DNA of 64,000 nt from Bacteroides nordii WAL 11050 = JCM 12987 (GCA_000613465.1 BAJA01000002.1:186001-250000), one strand, 5' to 3'. Counted from the first letter of the stretch, positions 17,877-27,657 are shown. Notes: generated by a model not told the origin, from the sequence alone. Program-made: numbers and translations.

Positions 17877-19856
17877 TTATTTATACAATCCGTAGGTAGT
17901 ACGCAATACCTGGAATTCGGTACGGCGATTGATAGCATTACAAATTTCCTGCTGCTCCGGAGTAAGAGTCTTTATGAATTCCTCTGTCAGCACATTACCT
18001 TCTTTAAGGAAAGGAGCCGATTTCAATACTGATTTATTCACTACTTTCGGCTTGCTCTCTCCATATCCTTTCGCAGTAAGTCGGTCTGTAGAAATTCCTC
18101 CCTTAATTAAATAACGGACAACAGACTCCGCCCGACGCTGAGAAAGGCGTTCGTTATAAGCATCATTTCCTTTATAATCACAGTGAGCTGCCAATTCAAT
18201 AGTCACATTCGGATTATCATTCAGCAGACGAATCAGTTCATCAAGTGCAGTTGCCGATGCAGGAGTAAGGTCGGCACGGTCAAATTCATAAAAGATATTT
18301 TCGATAAGTACCGGACGGGTAATAGAAGCCAATGGAAATTCAACTTCATAGTTGCGGTCTACCTGAGCAGTATCTGTGATAAGTTCCTGTTTGCCATTCA
18401 AGTATCCACGGCAAGAAGCTAACATTACATAGCGTTGTCCCGGATTAAGACGTTGGACAAACGAACCGTTTTTCTTCACATCTATTTTCAGATACGTACC
18501 ATCGTCACCCACCAGTGTAACTACTGCTTCGGGCAATGCATCTCCCTCCTTGTCATACACCCAGCCGGTGAGAGTATGATTAACTTCAGGGAGCTCAAAA
18601 CTATAGATATGATCCCAACCACGGGCATCTCCACGATTGGAAGAGAAAAAGCCCCGCTGACGTCCCGGTTCAAAGGTCATACCAAAATCATCTCCCATGG
18701 AATTAACCGGGAAACGCATATTTTCTACTTTCCACCTACCGGATACAGAATCCAGATCGGCACGGAAAATATCAAGTCCTCCCATACCAGGATGACCATT
18801 AGAAGAAAAGTACAACTCTCCTTTAGGACCAAACGTAGGAAACATTTCGTCACCCGCTGTATTAATATCAGGTCCCAAATTGTCTACATACCCGAAACCG
18901 TCCTTAACTACATTGATCCGCCACAAATCGAGTCCGCCGTATCCTCCCGGCATATCAGAAACAAAATAAAGAAAATCTCCCTGCGGAGACATAGCAGGAT
19001 GAGCCACAGAAGAGAGCGAATCATTCAGAATAGCACACTTAGTGGGTGTTCCCCAATTGGCTCCGGTTCGTGAAGAGGCATATATCTCAGCATATACCGG
19101 TGCCTCTGGCGATGTGCGGCAACGAGTAAGATACATGGTTTTACCATCTGCAGAAAAGGAGCAGGCACCGTCTTCAAATTCACTGTTTACTTCTGATTCC
19201 AACGGTTCCGGCTTTTGCCAGTTCTTTTTTTCATCCCGTTTAGAATAGAATATATCTGCGCTTTTCATGCCGGTGATTCCGTTCAAATCATTTCCCTTTG
19301 CTTCGTTTCGGGTAGAAGTAAAATAGACAATATCGGCATCTTCACCCGCATACATGGGAGAATAGTCACTACGCCGGGAGAAAAAGATGGGTTCCCTCTT
19401 TACGATATGCCTCGTAGGATGCTCTTTCCACTCTTGTGCCTGTTGGCAAGAAAAAAGTCCATTCAACGCCAATGTGTCATTGGGCTGATATTGAAGATAA
19501 GTTTCATAAGAAGAGACAGCAGGTTTATATTCTCCATTTTTACGCTGACTCTCAGCCAGATAAAAGAAAGTAACTGAATCCGGATAATGATAACGGATTG
19601 CATTCATATAAGCCCCTTTTGCCCGGACATTATAGTTTATCAGGCGATAACAGCCTGCCATTTTATAAGCAATCTCGCCTCGGAGTTTTCGTTGTTTGGG
19701 AGGAGTACCGGCATAAGCTTTCCGATAATATTTAGCTGCATCAAAATATTCGCCACGGGCATAACTCTGCTCGGCTTTCTTCAAGCTACGCCCTGCTCCA
19801 CAGGAAGCAAGCAAGAAAAGGGCAAGTATATAGATGAGTTTACGGTACATAGACAT
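17877..19856 (-). CDS. OmpA-family lipoprotein with TPR, PD40 propeller and peptidoglycan-binding domain (PorE-like)
   Basis: A 659-residue lipoprotein (lipobox LLASC, Cys about residue 19). The order of parts is TPR-like helices (about 25-135), a beta-propeller of PD40 repeats (about 155-420: YSPMYAGEDADIVYFTS, GELYFSSNGHPGMGGLDIFR, QRGFFSSNRG), a small CarboxypepD-like domain (about 430-510) and an OmpA C-terminal domain (about 530-645). The OmpA part has IELAAHCDYKG and NERLSQRRAESVVRYL, which bind peptidoglycan. This is the architecture of Porphyromonas PorE, a type IX secretion accessory. A direct role in secretion here is unproven because the core type IX genes are not in the window. 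Start could also be six bases later (MYRKL). Confidence 0.85.
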   Translation of the reverse strand: MSMYRKLIYILALFLLASCGAGRSLKKAEQSYARGEYFDAAKYYRKAYAGTPPKQRKLRGEIAYKMAGCYRLINYNVRAKGAYMNAIRYHYPDSVTFFYLAESQRKNGEYKPAVSSYETYLQYQPNDTLALNGLFSCQQAQEWKEHPTRHIVKREPIFFSRRSDYSPMYAGEDADIVYFTSTRNEAKGNDLNGITGMKSADIFYSKRDEKKNWQKPEPLESEVNSEFEDGACSFSADGKTMYLTRCRTSPEAPVYAEIYASSRTGANWGTPTKCAILNDSLSSVAHPAMSPQGDFLYFVSDMPGGYGGLDLWRINVVKDGFGYVDNLGPDINTAGDEMFPTFGPKGELYFSSNGHPGMGGLDIFRADLDSVSGRWKVENMRFPVNSMGDDFGMTFEPGRQRGFFSSNRGDARGWDHIYSFELPEVNHTLTGWVYDKEGDALPEAVVTLVGDDGTYLKIDVKKNGSFVQRLNPGQRYVMLASCRGYLNGKQELITDTAQVDRNYEVEFPLASITRPVLIENIFYEFDRADLTPASATALDELIRLLNDNPNVTIELAAHCDYKGNDAYNERLSQRRAESVVRYLIKGGISTDRLTAKGYGESKPKVVNKSVLKSAPFLKEGNVLTEEFIKTLTPEQQEICNAINRRTEFQVLRTTYGLYK

Positions 19857-19890
19857 TATATATAAACAGAATAAAGGGAGAAATATTGTA

Positions 19891-19965
19891 TTAGTGATGA
19901 GTGATTAGTACCATGCGGTATATAGCACCGCCGCTAATCACTTATCACTAATCACTCATCACTAT
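19891..19965. repeat. Intergenic hairpin with AGTGATGAG arms
   Basis: Arms TTAGTGATGAGTGATTAG and CTAATCACTTATCACTAATC surround the loop TACCATGCGGTATATAGCAC, a variant of the shared loop core. It lies between two genes on the minus strand and overlaps the topB stop codon. Confidence 0.7.
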
Positions 19966-22145
19966 TCCTTAATCACTACCCTATATCCACATCCATTCTT
20001 CCATTCAGAACATCCGTAAGCTGTCTTACCTTTTATTATTGTTCCTTTGCCACAAAGAGGACAAGGCTGACCGATCAAAGAATCATTGTTTGCAACATTA
20101 CCGGGAGTGACTGCCGGAGTTGAAGGAACATCTATAGACACTACGGGTGGTTGCTGTACGGATGATACCCCGGTATTTGAAGCCACTTTCGGTTTCTTTT
20201 CTTTAGCAGCAGGCTTACGTTCTCTTTTCTTTGGCTCTTTCTTTTTGCCCGCCTCCTCTATCTGAACTGCTTCCTGAATGGTAATACGCCGATTGGTATT
20301 GTCAGACAGCACACTCGTCACAATCTCCGAAACCATCTGTTTCAGTTCCTCCAGAAACTGACGGGCATCATAAGTTTTTTTTTCTATCTCACGAAGTTTC
20401 TTCTCCCAGATTCCGGTTAGTTCAGCCGATTTGAGAAGTTCCTCATGAATAATCTGTATCAATTCCACACCTGTAGGCGTAGCTATCAGATTCTTCTTCT
20501 CTTTACGGATATAGTTACGTTTGAACAATGTCTCAATGATGGCAGCACGGGTAGACGGACGCCCGATACCATTTTCTTTCAATGCATCCCGAAGTTCGTC
20601 GTTATCGACTAATTTACCAGCCGTCTCCATGGCACGAAGCAGAGTAGCCTCGGTGTAAGGACGAGGGGGTTGAGTCCATTTCTCATTCAAATCAGGAATA
20701 TGAGGACCATTCTCACCTTTTACAAAAGCTGGAAGTACATTCTCCTCTTCTCCTTCTTTCTCTTCGGTAGGGTCTTTCACATCTTTGGCAAAAACAACCC
20801 GCCATCCAGGTTCCAGAATCTGTTTACCGGTTACCTTAAATTCAATTCCGTCTACTTCACCCATTACGGTGGTAGTAGATATTTTACAATCGGGATAAAA
20901 CACGGCAATAAACCGACGAGCAATCAGATCGAACACCCGGCGTTCCATATCCGTCAGGTTCTGTGGAGGTACTCCGGTCGGGATAATAGCATGGTGATCG
21001 GTCACTTTCGAGCTATCAAACACCTTCTTAGATTTGGGTAAAGTAACACCAGCCAAAGGAGCGGTCAGTAACTCATAGTCACGAAGCCCTTTTAGAATAT
21101 TAGGACACTTCGGATAAATATCATCACTCAAAAAAGTAGTGTCTACACGCGGATAGGTGGTCACTTTCTTCTCATAAAGTGATTGAATCAGTTTCAATGT
21201 TTCGTCAGCCGAATAAGCGAATTTCTTGTTACATTCTACCTGCAACGAGGTCAGGTCGAAAAGACGGGGAGCATACTCTTTCCCATCTTTTTTGACTACG
21301 GAGGTCACTGTGAAAGGCAGATTCTTAATACGTTCTACCAAGGCTTCCCCCTCTTCACGACTGGCAATGGGATCAATGCCCGGATTCTCTGTCCGCTTTA
21401 CTTTCCCTCCTGATTTTTCTTCTTCTGCAACCAGTTCTTCATCACTTTTCCGGATAAGAGCCGAAAAAACAGTATCCCGATAGGTTGTTTTCAGTTCCCA
21501 ATACTGTTTAGGCTGGAAGTTCTCGATCTCCAATTGACGATTCACAATCAGTGCCAATGTAGGTGTCTGTACGCGTCCTATAGATAATACTTGCTTGTTC
21601 TGACCATACTTGATCGTGTACAGGCGGGTAGCATTCATGCCCAGAAGCCAATCGCCTATAGCACGGGACATTCCGGCTTCATAGAGCGATTGAAACTCTG
21701 CCTGATCCTTTAATTTAGCAAATCCCTCCTTTATGGCCTCCTCCGTCAACGAGGAAATCCAAAGACGCTTCACCGGACAACGGGCTCCGGCTTTTTGCAT
21801 CACCCAACGCTGAATAAGTTCTCCTTCTTGCCCGGCATCACCACAATTTATGATTTCATCTGCGCTTTGCATCAGCCATTCAACTGTACGAAACTGCTTT
21901 TCATAGGTAGGATTACTTATCAGTTTTATTCCAAAACGGGGGGGGATCATCGGAAGACTACCCAGACTCCATGATTTCCAGTTAGGCGTATATTCATGTG
22001 GTTCTTTCAGTGTACAAAGATGGCCAAAGGTCCATGTCACCTGATATCCGTTTCCTTCTATGTATCCGTCTTTCCGTTCTTTAGCACCTAAAATATCAGC
22101 TATATCACGTGCCACTGAGGGCTTTTCGGCAATGCAAACTATCAT
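19962..22145 (-). CDS. topB: DNA topoisomerase III
   Basis: Type IA topoisomerase that relaxes and decatenates DNA; 727 residues. It has a Toprim domain at the N-terminus (VCIAEKPSVARDIA; GDAGQEGELIQRWV), the core signature SIGRVQTPTLALIVNRQLE near residue 190, and the active-site Tyr in TTYPRVDTTFLSDD at about residue 335. There is a Lys/Pro-rich linker (KKKEPKKRERKPAAKEKKPK) and a C-terminal four-Cys zinc ribbon (CPLCGKGTI ... YGCSEWKNGCGY). Its promoter is clear, and a two-unit 23-bp TGTACA array ends at the -33 box. Confidence 0.95.
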   Translation of the reverse strand: MIVCIAEKPSVARDIADILGAKERKDGYIEGNGYQVTWTFGHLCTLKEPHEYTPNWKSWSLGSLPMIPPRFGIKLISNPTYEKQFRTVEWLMQSADEIINCGDAGQEGELIQRWVMQKAGARCPVKRLWISSLTEEAIKEGFAKLKDQAEFQSLYEAGMSRAIGDWLLGMNATRLYTIKYGQNKQVLSIGRVQTPTLALIVNRQLEIENFQPKQYWELKTTYRDTVFSALIRKSDEELVAEEEKSGGKVKRTENPGIDPIASREEGEALVERIKNLPFTVTSVVKKDGKEYAPRLFDLTSLQVECNKKFAYSADETLKLIQSLYEKKVTTYPRVDTTFLSDDIYPKCPNILKGLRDYELLTAPLAGVTLPKSKKVFDSSKVTDHHAIIPTGVPPQNLTDMERRVFDLIARRFIAVFYPDCKISTTTVMGEVDGIEFKVTGKQILEPGWRVVFAKDVKDPTEEKEGEEENVLPAFVKGENGPHIPDLNEKWTQPPRPYTEATLLRAMETAGKLVDNDELRDALKENGIGRPSTRAAIIETLFKRNYIRKEKKNLIATPTGVELIQIIHEELLKSAELTGIWEKKLREIEKKTYDARQFLEELKQMVSEIVTSVLSDNTNRRITIQEAVQIEEAGKKKEPKKRERKPAAKEKKPKVASNTGVSSVQQPPVVSIDVPSTPAVTPGNVANNDSLIGQPCPLCGKGTIIKGKTAYGCSEWKNGCGYRVVIKE

Positions 22146-22167
22146 CCTTTTATCATTTTTAGTGATG

Positions 22168-22199
22168 CAAAGGTAGATAAATTTAAGGTATAGCCCAAA
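22168..22199 (-). promoter_or_regulatory. topB promoter
   Basis: On the minus strand TTTG (complement of 22196-22199), a 20-base spacer, then TACCTTTG (complement of 22168-22175), about 23 bases before the topB start codon. The TGTACA array B begins at the same base where the -33 box ends. Confidence 0.75.
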
Positions 22200-22244
22200 A
22201 GAGTGTACACTTTTGTCTGATGAGAGTGTACACCGAAGATATTA
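22199..22244. repeat. 23-bp-phased TGTACA array B (2 units)
   Basis: TGTACA at 22204 and 22227, 23 bp apart, in the contexts AAGAGTGTACACTTTTG and GAGAGTGTACACCG. It lies in the divergent region between topB and the GH84 gene. Confidence 0.75.
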
Positions 22245-22362
22245 TATTTTTCACTAGGGACATTCTTATCTTATCTGCTTTACTAAAAGGCGAGGGATAG
22301 TTTGACTTATTCTCCAACCGTCTATTATTAAAGATTACCTTTTCTTAAAAATAACCCGTACC

Positions 22363-25300
22363 ATGAAGAACATCCTTTTATTTACTCTATTATTATGCTG
22401 TGTTACACTCAGGTCACAAACGTATAGTATCTATCCCATTCCTCAAAAAACAACCATGAATGGCAATAGTATAGAAATGACCCGGGAAGTAAATCTTATT
22501 AAGGAACCCGGAATAAATGAAATGATCAGTAATCGCATTCAGGAGGTTCTGACCAATGCCGGGATCAATTTTACCATCAGTGATGTATTTACTGATGACA
22601 AAACAAATATTCTTATAGGAATCAATGGCTCTAAAGGAATCGCAGACAATTATACATCCGACCATTCACTCTCTAAAGATGTTTTCACCGTTACATCCAA
22701 TAAATTCGACCCCTATCTGTTACAGATAAATAAAAACCATAACAAGGGCGATATACTCATTTTAGGTGATAACAGCGGATCGGCCTATTATGGACTGGCC
22801 ACATTGGAACAAATACTGGAACAAGCTGATAATAACCACTTATCAACCGCCACTTTTGAGGATTATGCCCATACCCAATACCGGGGTATCGTTGAAGGCT
22901 TCTACGGACATCCCTATAGTGTGGAAAGTAGACTTAGCCTGTTGGATTACTGTAAACGATATAAAATGAATATGTTTGTCTATGGTCCTAAAGCAGATCC
23001 TTATCATGCAGGAAAATGGCGGGAAGATTATCCGTCGACTCTAACAGATCAGCAACGCTATATGGGATTGATCACACAAGACGATTTACGCAGCCTGGCT
23101 GCTAAAGCCAAAGCCTGTAATGTAGATTTCGTATGGTCTATTCATCCGGCTCTGGAAGGTGGAGGTATAAATTTCAGTAATTTAGATCCTGGAATCGAAG
23201 ACATTATACACAAATTTGATGCTTTGTATAAGTTAGGAATACGGCACTTTGGCGTATCTATCGATGACATGAACGGCCATCCGTACAATCAATCGGAATT
23301 GGCAGACAAGACTCAGACAAAACTATATGAGAAGTTCAACAAAACCGGAGTCACTGAAGATGACAAAGTGGGGCCTTTATTATTTGTTCCTACCCAATAT
23401 GCATTGAATTACGGTACCGGAACACTTTCGGCCTTCAAAAACATACATAAAGATGTGGTGGTAGCCTTCACCGGTTATGACTGCTTTTCTAATATCCGGG
23501 GCAGTGCTTGCGATCGGATGGCAGATCTGATAGGACGCAACCCTGTCATGTGGTGGAACAATCCGGTAAACGATGATTATGACGAATTTCTTTATATGCA
23601 CGGACTCACTGCACGCTGGAGTATAGAGGATAAAAGCCCGGTCTCTTCTCTGCAAGGACTGATATTAAACCCCATGAATCAGGGACAAGCCTCTAAAATA
23701 GCCTTATTCGGTGCAGCAGATTACTCATGGAATCCTTCAAAGTTCAACGAATCCGATAATTGGGAAGCTTCACTTGCTTCTATAGTGAAAGAACCGGAAC
23801 TGCAAGATGCACTTAAAACCTTTATTAATATAGTAAGCGCATATACCACTCATGATACGCGAACACCGGAAGGTGAAAAGTTCGCACCTCTTTATACTGC
23901 CTTTCAATCATCTTATTCCAAAGGCAATGTACCTGACGCGACGGAACTAATAAACGAGATGAAAAAAGCGAATGCTGCCTGCAAATTATTAGAATCATTA
24001 AAAGAGAGTGAAAACCAGGAGTACAACCTGTTTTATGAAGATATAAAAAGCTGGCTTGCCAAGGTGGAATCAATGACAGATATTGTTGTTAAGTCAATCA
24101 GTTTTATGAAAAACAATGCAGGGCTTTCTGCATGGACAGACTTTGCTGAAGTTCAGGCAAAAGCACAAAAGATACACAATGATTCTGCCTTTCTGTTGAG
24201 TGTGTTTGAAGGTAAAGGTACCAGCACATACGAGGTGTTTAAAGAGGTTCAGCCAACTCCCAAATATCTGGACCCGTTTGTAGATTTCCTGGCTGACAAA
24301 ATAAAGGATTATGCTCCGCAACTTCCGGACAGATCACGCGAGATGGAAATTATCACCAATATCTACAATTTATCGGGGGTATCCATTGAAACGAATGACA
24401 TGACAAGATTATCCGGTCTGAACACTGTTACATTAAAACCGGAAGAATACGTAGGCATCTATTTTAATGCAATCAAAGAAGTGGCAGTCGAGTTTCTACC
24501 TACAAATCTTACGAGTACGCTATCTACAGAGTATTCTATGAATGGAAAAGAGTGGAGTACTTTTATACCGGACCATAGCATTGCTCAGGAAATGGCCTAT
24601 TTCCGTATCAAAAACAAAAGTAAATCCACACATGCTATTCCAATAAATGAAATCTCATTCAGAATGCCAGCGTCAGAAAGTTCAATTCCTATAAACGTAA
24701 CAACGAATATGGGAACTTACCAAACATACAATATAAAGAATGTAATAGACGGAAATTACGCCACAAAATTCTGGAGTGACAAAGCACAAAAGGCAGGTGA
24801 ATATATCCAACTGGACTTTGGTTCGTCCGCAGCCCGTTATCAGATCACCCTGCATTTTGCCGAAGGAGATACACCTACAGGAGAAGCACAGATTCAGTTC
24901 TCTGATGATACACAAAGCTGGACAACTATAAGTACATTCACTTCTTCGGATATTTCAGATAAGCTATATACCTGCAATGCCAATGGCCGGTTTGCCAGAT
25001 ACGTTCGCTTGTATTTGCAATCTGTGGGAGGAGGAGACTGGTTCCAATTAGCAGAATTTGAAGTGACAGGTGCCCGTATCACTCCTGTCGCGGAAGACAA
25101 TGAAGGAAACCCGGTGGCTTTATTGGACGACCGTAGCCTTTCGTCGGGTTATAAAGGTAAAGGAGAAGGGCATATTATCTATCGTTTTATTGAGAACATT
25201 GCAATAAATGAAATTCAAATCTTTCATAACAGCATGTTCACGTCCGCAAGCGCTAAGCCTACCATAATGATATATGCCAATGGGAAATGGATTGCCAAAG

Positions 25301-25692
25301 GAGAGCTGGATGCTCCCTGTACTTCCGTTCCAGTCTCCGATTTGAAGAATATCTCGCAACTAAAGATTAGTTGGAATAAAGACAATATACCGGTTCTTTA
25401 TGAAATAATGCCTATCGGAGAGCCGTATGTGGAAGAAGTATCCCCTCCTACCGGTATCCTTTCTGAAACAAGTTCTTCAAATGCTTCAATTTTTATTGAA
25501 GGAAATTATGTACGGATAGAATCCCGGATATTAATAGAGAGGATAATCATTACAGATCTATCAGGACAAAAAATAAAAGATATAAACGTAAATCAGAACT
25601 CCATAGAAATTCCGATACATGAAAAACAGGTTTTGATAGTAAACGTATATCTTAATAATAATGAGACGGTAACAGCCAAAGTAGCACGATAA
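22363..25692 (+). CDS. GH84 beta-N-acetylglucosaminidase, secreted
   Basis: A 1109-residue secreted glycoside hydrolase family 84 enzyme that removes beta-linked GlcNAc with help from the substrate acetamido group. The signal peptide is followed by a GH20b-like N-terminal domain (about 25-155). The catalytic barrel (about 170-460) has EGFYGHPYSVESR and the paired catalytic Asp residues in SIDDMNG (about 301-302). Helical and linker regions follow, then an F5/8-type-C-like domain (about 765-900: NVIDGNYATKFWSD, GRFARYVRLYL), another beta domain, and a C-terminal sorting-like tail (IIITDLSGQKIKDI). It probably acts on host glycans. No SusC/SusD pair adjoins it. Its own promoter is not clear. 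Confidence 0.9.
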   Translation: MKNILLFTLLLCCVTLRSQTYSIYPIPQKTTMNGNSIEMTREVNLIKEPGINEMISNRIQEVLTNAGINFTISDVFTDDKTNILIGINGSKGIADNYTSDHSLSKDVFTVTSNKFDPYLLQINKNHNKGDILILGDNSGSAYYGLATLEQILEQADNNHLSTATFEDYAHTQYRGIVEGFYGHPYSVESRLSLLDYCKRYKMNMFVYGPKADPYHAGKWREDYPSTLTDQQRYMGLITQDDLRSLAAKAKACNVDFVWSIHPALEGGGINFSNLDPGIEDIIHKFDALYKLGIRHFGVSIDDMNGHPYNQSELADKTQTKLYEKFNKTGVTEDDKVGPLLFVPTQYALNYGTGTLSAFKNIHKDVVVAFTGYDCFSNIRGSACDRMADLIGRNPVMWWNNPVNDDYDEFLYMHGLTARWSIEDKSPVSSLQGLILNPMNQGQASKIALFGAADYSWNPSKFNESDNWEASLASIVKEPELQDALKTFINIVSAYTTHDTRTPEGEKFAPLYTAFQSSYSKGNVPDATELINEMKKANAACKLLESLKESENQEYNLFYEDIKSWLAKVESMTDIVVKSISFMKNNAGLSAWTDFAEVQAKAQKIHNDSAFLLSVFEGKGTSTYEVFKEVQPTPKYLDPFVDFLADKIKDYAPQLPDRSREMEIITNIYNLSGVSIETNDMTRLSGLNTVTLKPEEYVGIYFNAIKEVAVEFLPTNLTSTLSTEYSMNGKEWSTFIPDHSIAQEMAYFRIKNKSKSTHAIPINEISFRMPASESSIPINVTTNMGTYQTYNIKNVIDGNYATKFWSDKAQKAGEYIQLDFGSSAARYQITLHFAEGDTPTGEAQIQFSDDTQSWTTISTFTSSDISDKLYTCNANGRFARYVRLYLQSVGGGDWFQLAEFEVTGARITPVAEDNEGNPVALLDDRSLSSGYKGKGEGHIIYRFIENIAINEIQIFHNSMFTSASAKPTIMIYANGKWIAKGELDAPCTSVPVSDLKNISQLKISWNKDNIPVLYEIMPIGEPYVEEVSPPTGILSETSSSNASIFIEGNYVRIESRILIERIIITDLSGQKIKDINVNQNSIEIPIHEKQVLIVNVYLNNNETVTAKVAR

Positions 25693-25875
25693 AGCACTTT
25701 TATTGATCAACTTTTATCAAAGATAGTCTTTATGCGAATCAGTAGTTGAAATTCTATTTTAACCCAATCAGCATTGAGCTTAATAACCTCTGCTGTTACC
25801 ATCAGGCTCTTACACCGTATCAATAAAGTCCTGTCTTATAGAGTATCGTAGGAGGCCTCGGTGTGTAACATTGTT

Positions 25876-25967
25876 TTAGATGTACATGTAAAGCAGTACG
25901 ACATGCACATGTGGGACAGTACGACATGCACATGTGGGACAGCACGACATGTACATGTAAAACAAGG
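25876..25967. repeat. 23-bp-phased TGTACA/TGCACA array D (4 units)
   Basis: TGTACATGT at 25881 and 25950 and TGCACATGT at 25904 and 25927, all 23 bp apart. Units 2 and 3 differ at one base only, so this copy expanded recently. It lies between convergent genes. Confidence 0.8.
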
Positions 25968-26030
25968 CTGCTCACCAGGGAAAGGAACGTTCCTTCCTGA
26001 GAAAGCCAAGGTACAACACCGAGCGGTGAT

Positions 26031-26060
26031 GTGCTTCCCGCACGGGGAGGTACGCCAGGC
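26031..26060 (-). repeat. Dispersed CCTCCCCGTGCGGGAAGCAC repeat
   Basis: A 30-base element with an internal CCCGTGCGGG-type hairpin. Near-identical copies lie at 35258-35286 and 56842-56871, all intergenic. Confidence 0.7.
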
Positions 26061-26257
26061 AATGGTTTATAGAAACGCAGATAAGCGCAAATTCACGCAA
26101 AGCATATCATCGCTCAAATATAGTACAGCCATTTAATCTGCGAAAATCTGCGATCATTTGCGTTTCAATAAAACGCTGTCACATAGTATGAACTAAATTT
26201 GAAGTAGTGCTTAGAAAAGATACACACTGTTAATTTATCGTTTTCAGTCAGGTATTT

Positions 26258-26548
26258 TCATCTGAATATAATATTTGTAATCACCGTAGCTCCCACCTTT
26301 TGATTCAAATTACGGACTAATAATTCACGTCCCATCATCAATTCCTGACGGAGTGCAGCAGAGGTAAGATGTACATAAAGTATTTGATTACGAATGTATA
26401 ACTCTTTTGTATAAGAAGCGATTGCCGGCCCCAATATCTGTGGCCAGGCATCCAATAACCGTTGTTCATTCAGAGGAGACTCCAGACTTTCCTGGCGGAG
26501 AAACTGCTGAATCAGTTTTCCGATTGGCTCGGCATTATTTCTTTTCAT
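26258..26548 (-). CDS. DUF721 (DciA-like) protein
   Basis: A 96-residue basic protein of the DUF721/DciA group, small proteins often next to recF or dnaA and, in other bacteria, linked to loading the replicative helicase. Visible family features are LLDAWPQILGPAIASYTKEL and VHLTSAALRQELMMGREL. Its start overlaps the recF stop by four bases (ATGA), so the pair is translationally coupled. This supports a role in replication or repair, but DciA function in Bacteroides is inferred. Confidence 0.8.
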   Translation of the reverse strand: MKRNNAEPIGKLIQQFLRQESLESPLNEQRLLDAWPQILGPAIASYTKELYIRNQILYVHLTSAALRQELMMGRELLVRNLNQKVGATVITNIIFR

Positions 26549-27657
26549 ATTTCCCTGTCTTTCATTTCACTGATTTCACCTTGCTCTACCCGGAACATTT
26601 TATAATCACTGCCTACTTTATATAATATGCGGTCCAGATGTTCCCGGTTCGTATCCGTTATAAATATTTGTCCAAAACTGTCGCCTGCCACCAATTTTAC
26701 AATCTGCTCTACGCGCGATGCATCCAACTTATCAAAGATATCATCCAGCAGCAGCAGAGGAACAGTGCTACCGGTACGTTTCAAAAAATCAAACTGTGCC
26801 AGCTTCAATGCCACAAGATACGTTTTATTCTGTCCCTGAGAACCTTCTCTTTTTATAGGAAAATCTCCCAATAACATATTAAGTTCATCTTTATGAATGC
26901 CACGCAAAGAATATCCCATAATCCGATCACGTACCCGGCTCTCTTTCAATACTTCCAGCAAAGAGGCATCACGCGCATGAGAATCGTATGACAATCCTAC
27001 CCTCTCCTTATCCTGCGAAATATAAGAATAAAAAGACTGGAAAATCGGAATAAACTCCCGGATAAACTCTTCCCGCTTACGATACACTACCTCACCAGCC
27101 TGTGCCATCATTTCTTCCCACACCAGAAACAATTCCTCTTCTACCGGAAGCTCACTTTTCAATAGTGTGTTACGTTGTGCCAATGCTTTATTATAACGGA
27201 TCAATGCTTCCAGATATTCCTTATCATATTGAGAGATAACCACATCCATAAAGCGGCGACGTTCATCACTCCCTCCCGCAATAAGTTCCGAATCAGCAGG
27301 CGAAACCATCACCAAAGGCAAAAAACCAATATGATCGGACAAACGGCTATATTCCTTTTTATTACGTTTAAACTGCTTTTTAGCACGACGCTTCATACCA
27401 CAGTAAATTTCCTCAGGTGTACCGTCCGGTGCCTCATAAAATCCCTGTATTACGAAAAAGTCCTGTTCATGCCGTATGTTTTGCGAATCAATCGGATTAC
27501 CGGCACTCTTACAGAAAGAAAGAAAATAAACAGCATCCAGCAGGTTTGTTTTCCCCATTCCGTTTAGTCCAAAAAAGCAATTCAGCTTAGCAGAGAAATT
27601 CAGTTCTACCTGCTCCAGATTCTTATAATTCAGTATGGATATACGTTTCAGTATCAT
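26545..27657 (-). CDS. recF: DNA replication/repair protein RecF
   Basis: SMC-like ATPase that loads RecA at gaps through RecOR; 370 residues. It has Walker A GLNGMGKT at residues 30-37, the RecF signature FVIQGFYE region, ABC-type signature near GSQGQNKTYLVALKLAQ and Walker B LLLLDDIFDKLD. Length is normal. First gene of a two-gene unit with the DUF721 gene, and divergent from the TPR protein gene. Confidence 0.95.
   Translation of the reverse strand: MILKRISILNYKNLEQVELNFSAKLNCFFGLNGMGKTNLLDAVYFLSFCKSAGNPIDSQNIRHEQDFFVIQGFYEAPDGTPEEIYCGMKRRAKKQFKRNKKEYSRLSDHIGFLPLVMVSPADSELIAGGSDERRRFMDVVISQYDKEYLEALIRYNKALAQRNTLLKSELPVEEELFLVWEEMMAQAGEVVYRKREEFIREFIPIFQSFYSYISQDKERVGLSYDSHARDASLLEVLKESRVRDRIMGYSLRGIHKDELNMLLGDFPIKREGSQGQNKTYLVALKLAQFDFLKRTGSTVPLLLLDDIFDKLDASRVEQIVKLVAGDSFGQIFITDTNREHLDRILYKVGSDYKMFRVEQGEISEMKDREI

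Larger units (their letters stand above)
25693..26257. other. Intergenic region rich in repeats
   Basis: There is no gene. In order it holds a 16-bp word ATGCGAATCAGTAGTT (25732-25747), the 23-bp array D (25876-25967), a palindrome around GGAACGTTCC, a GTGCGGGAAGCAC repeat (26031-26060) and an AACGCAGAT-type palindrome (about 26070-26175). The single open frame across the array is not coding-like. Confidence 0.65.

Noticed and set aside
25861-26136. A 91-codon open frame across array D
   Set aside because: It is created by the 23-bp repeats and the GTGCGGGAAGCAC element. The repeat unit is not a multiple of three and the product has no family-like features.
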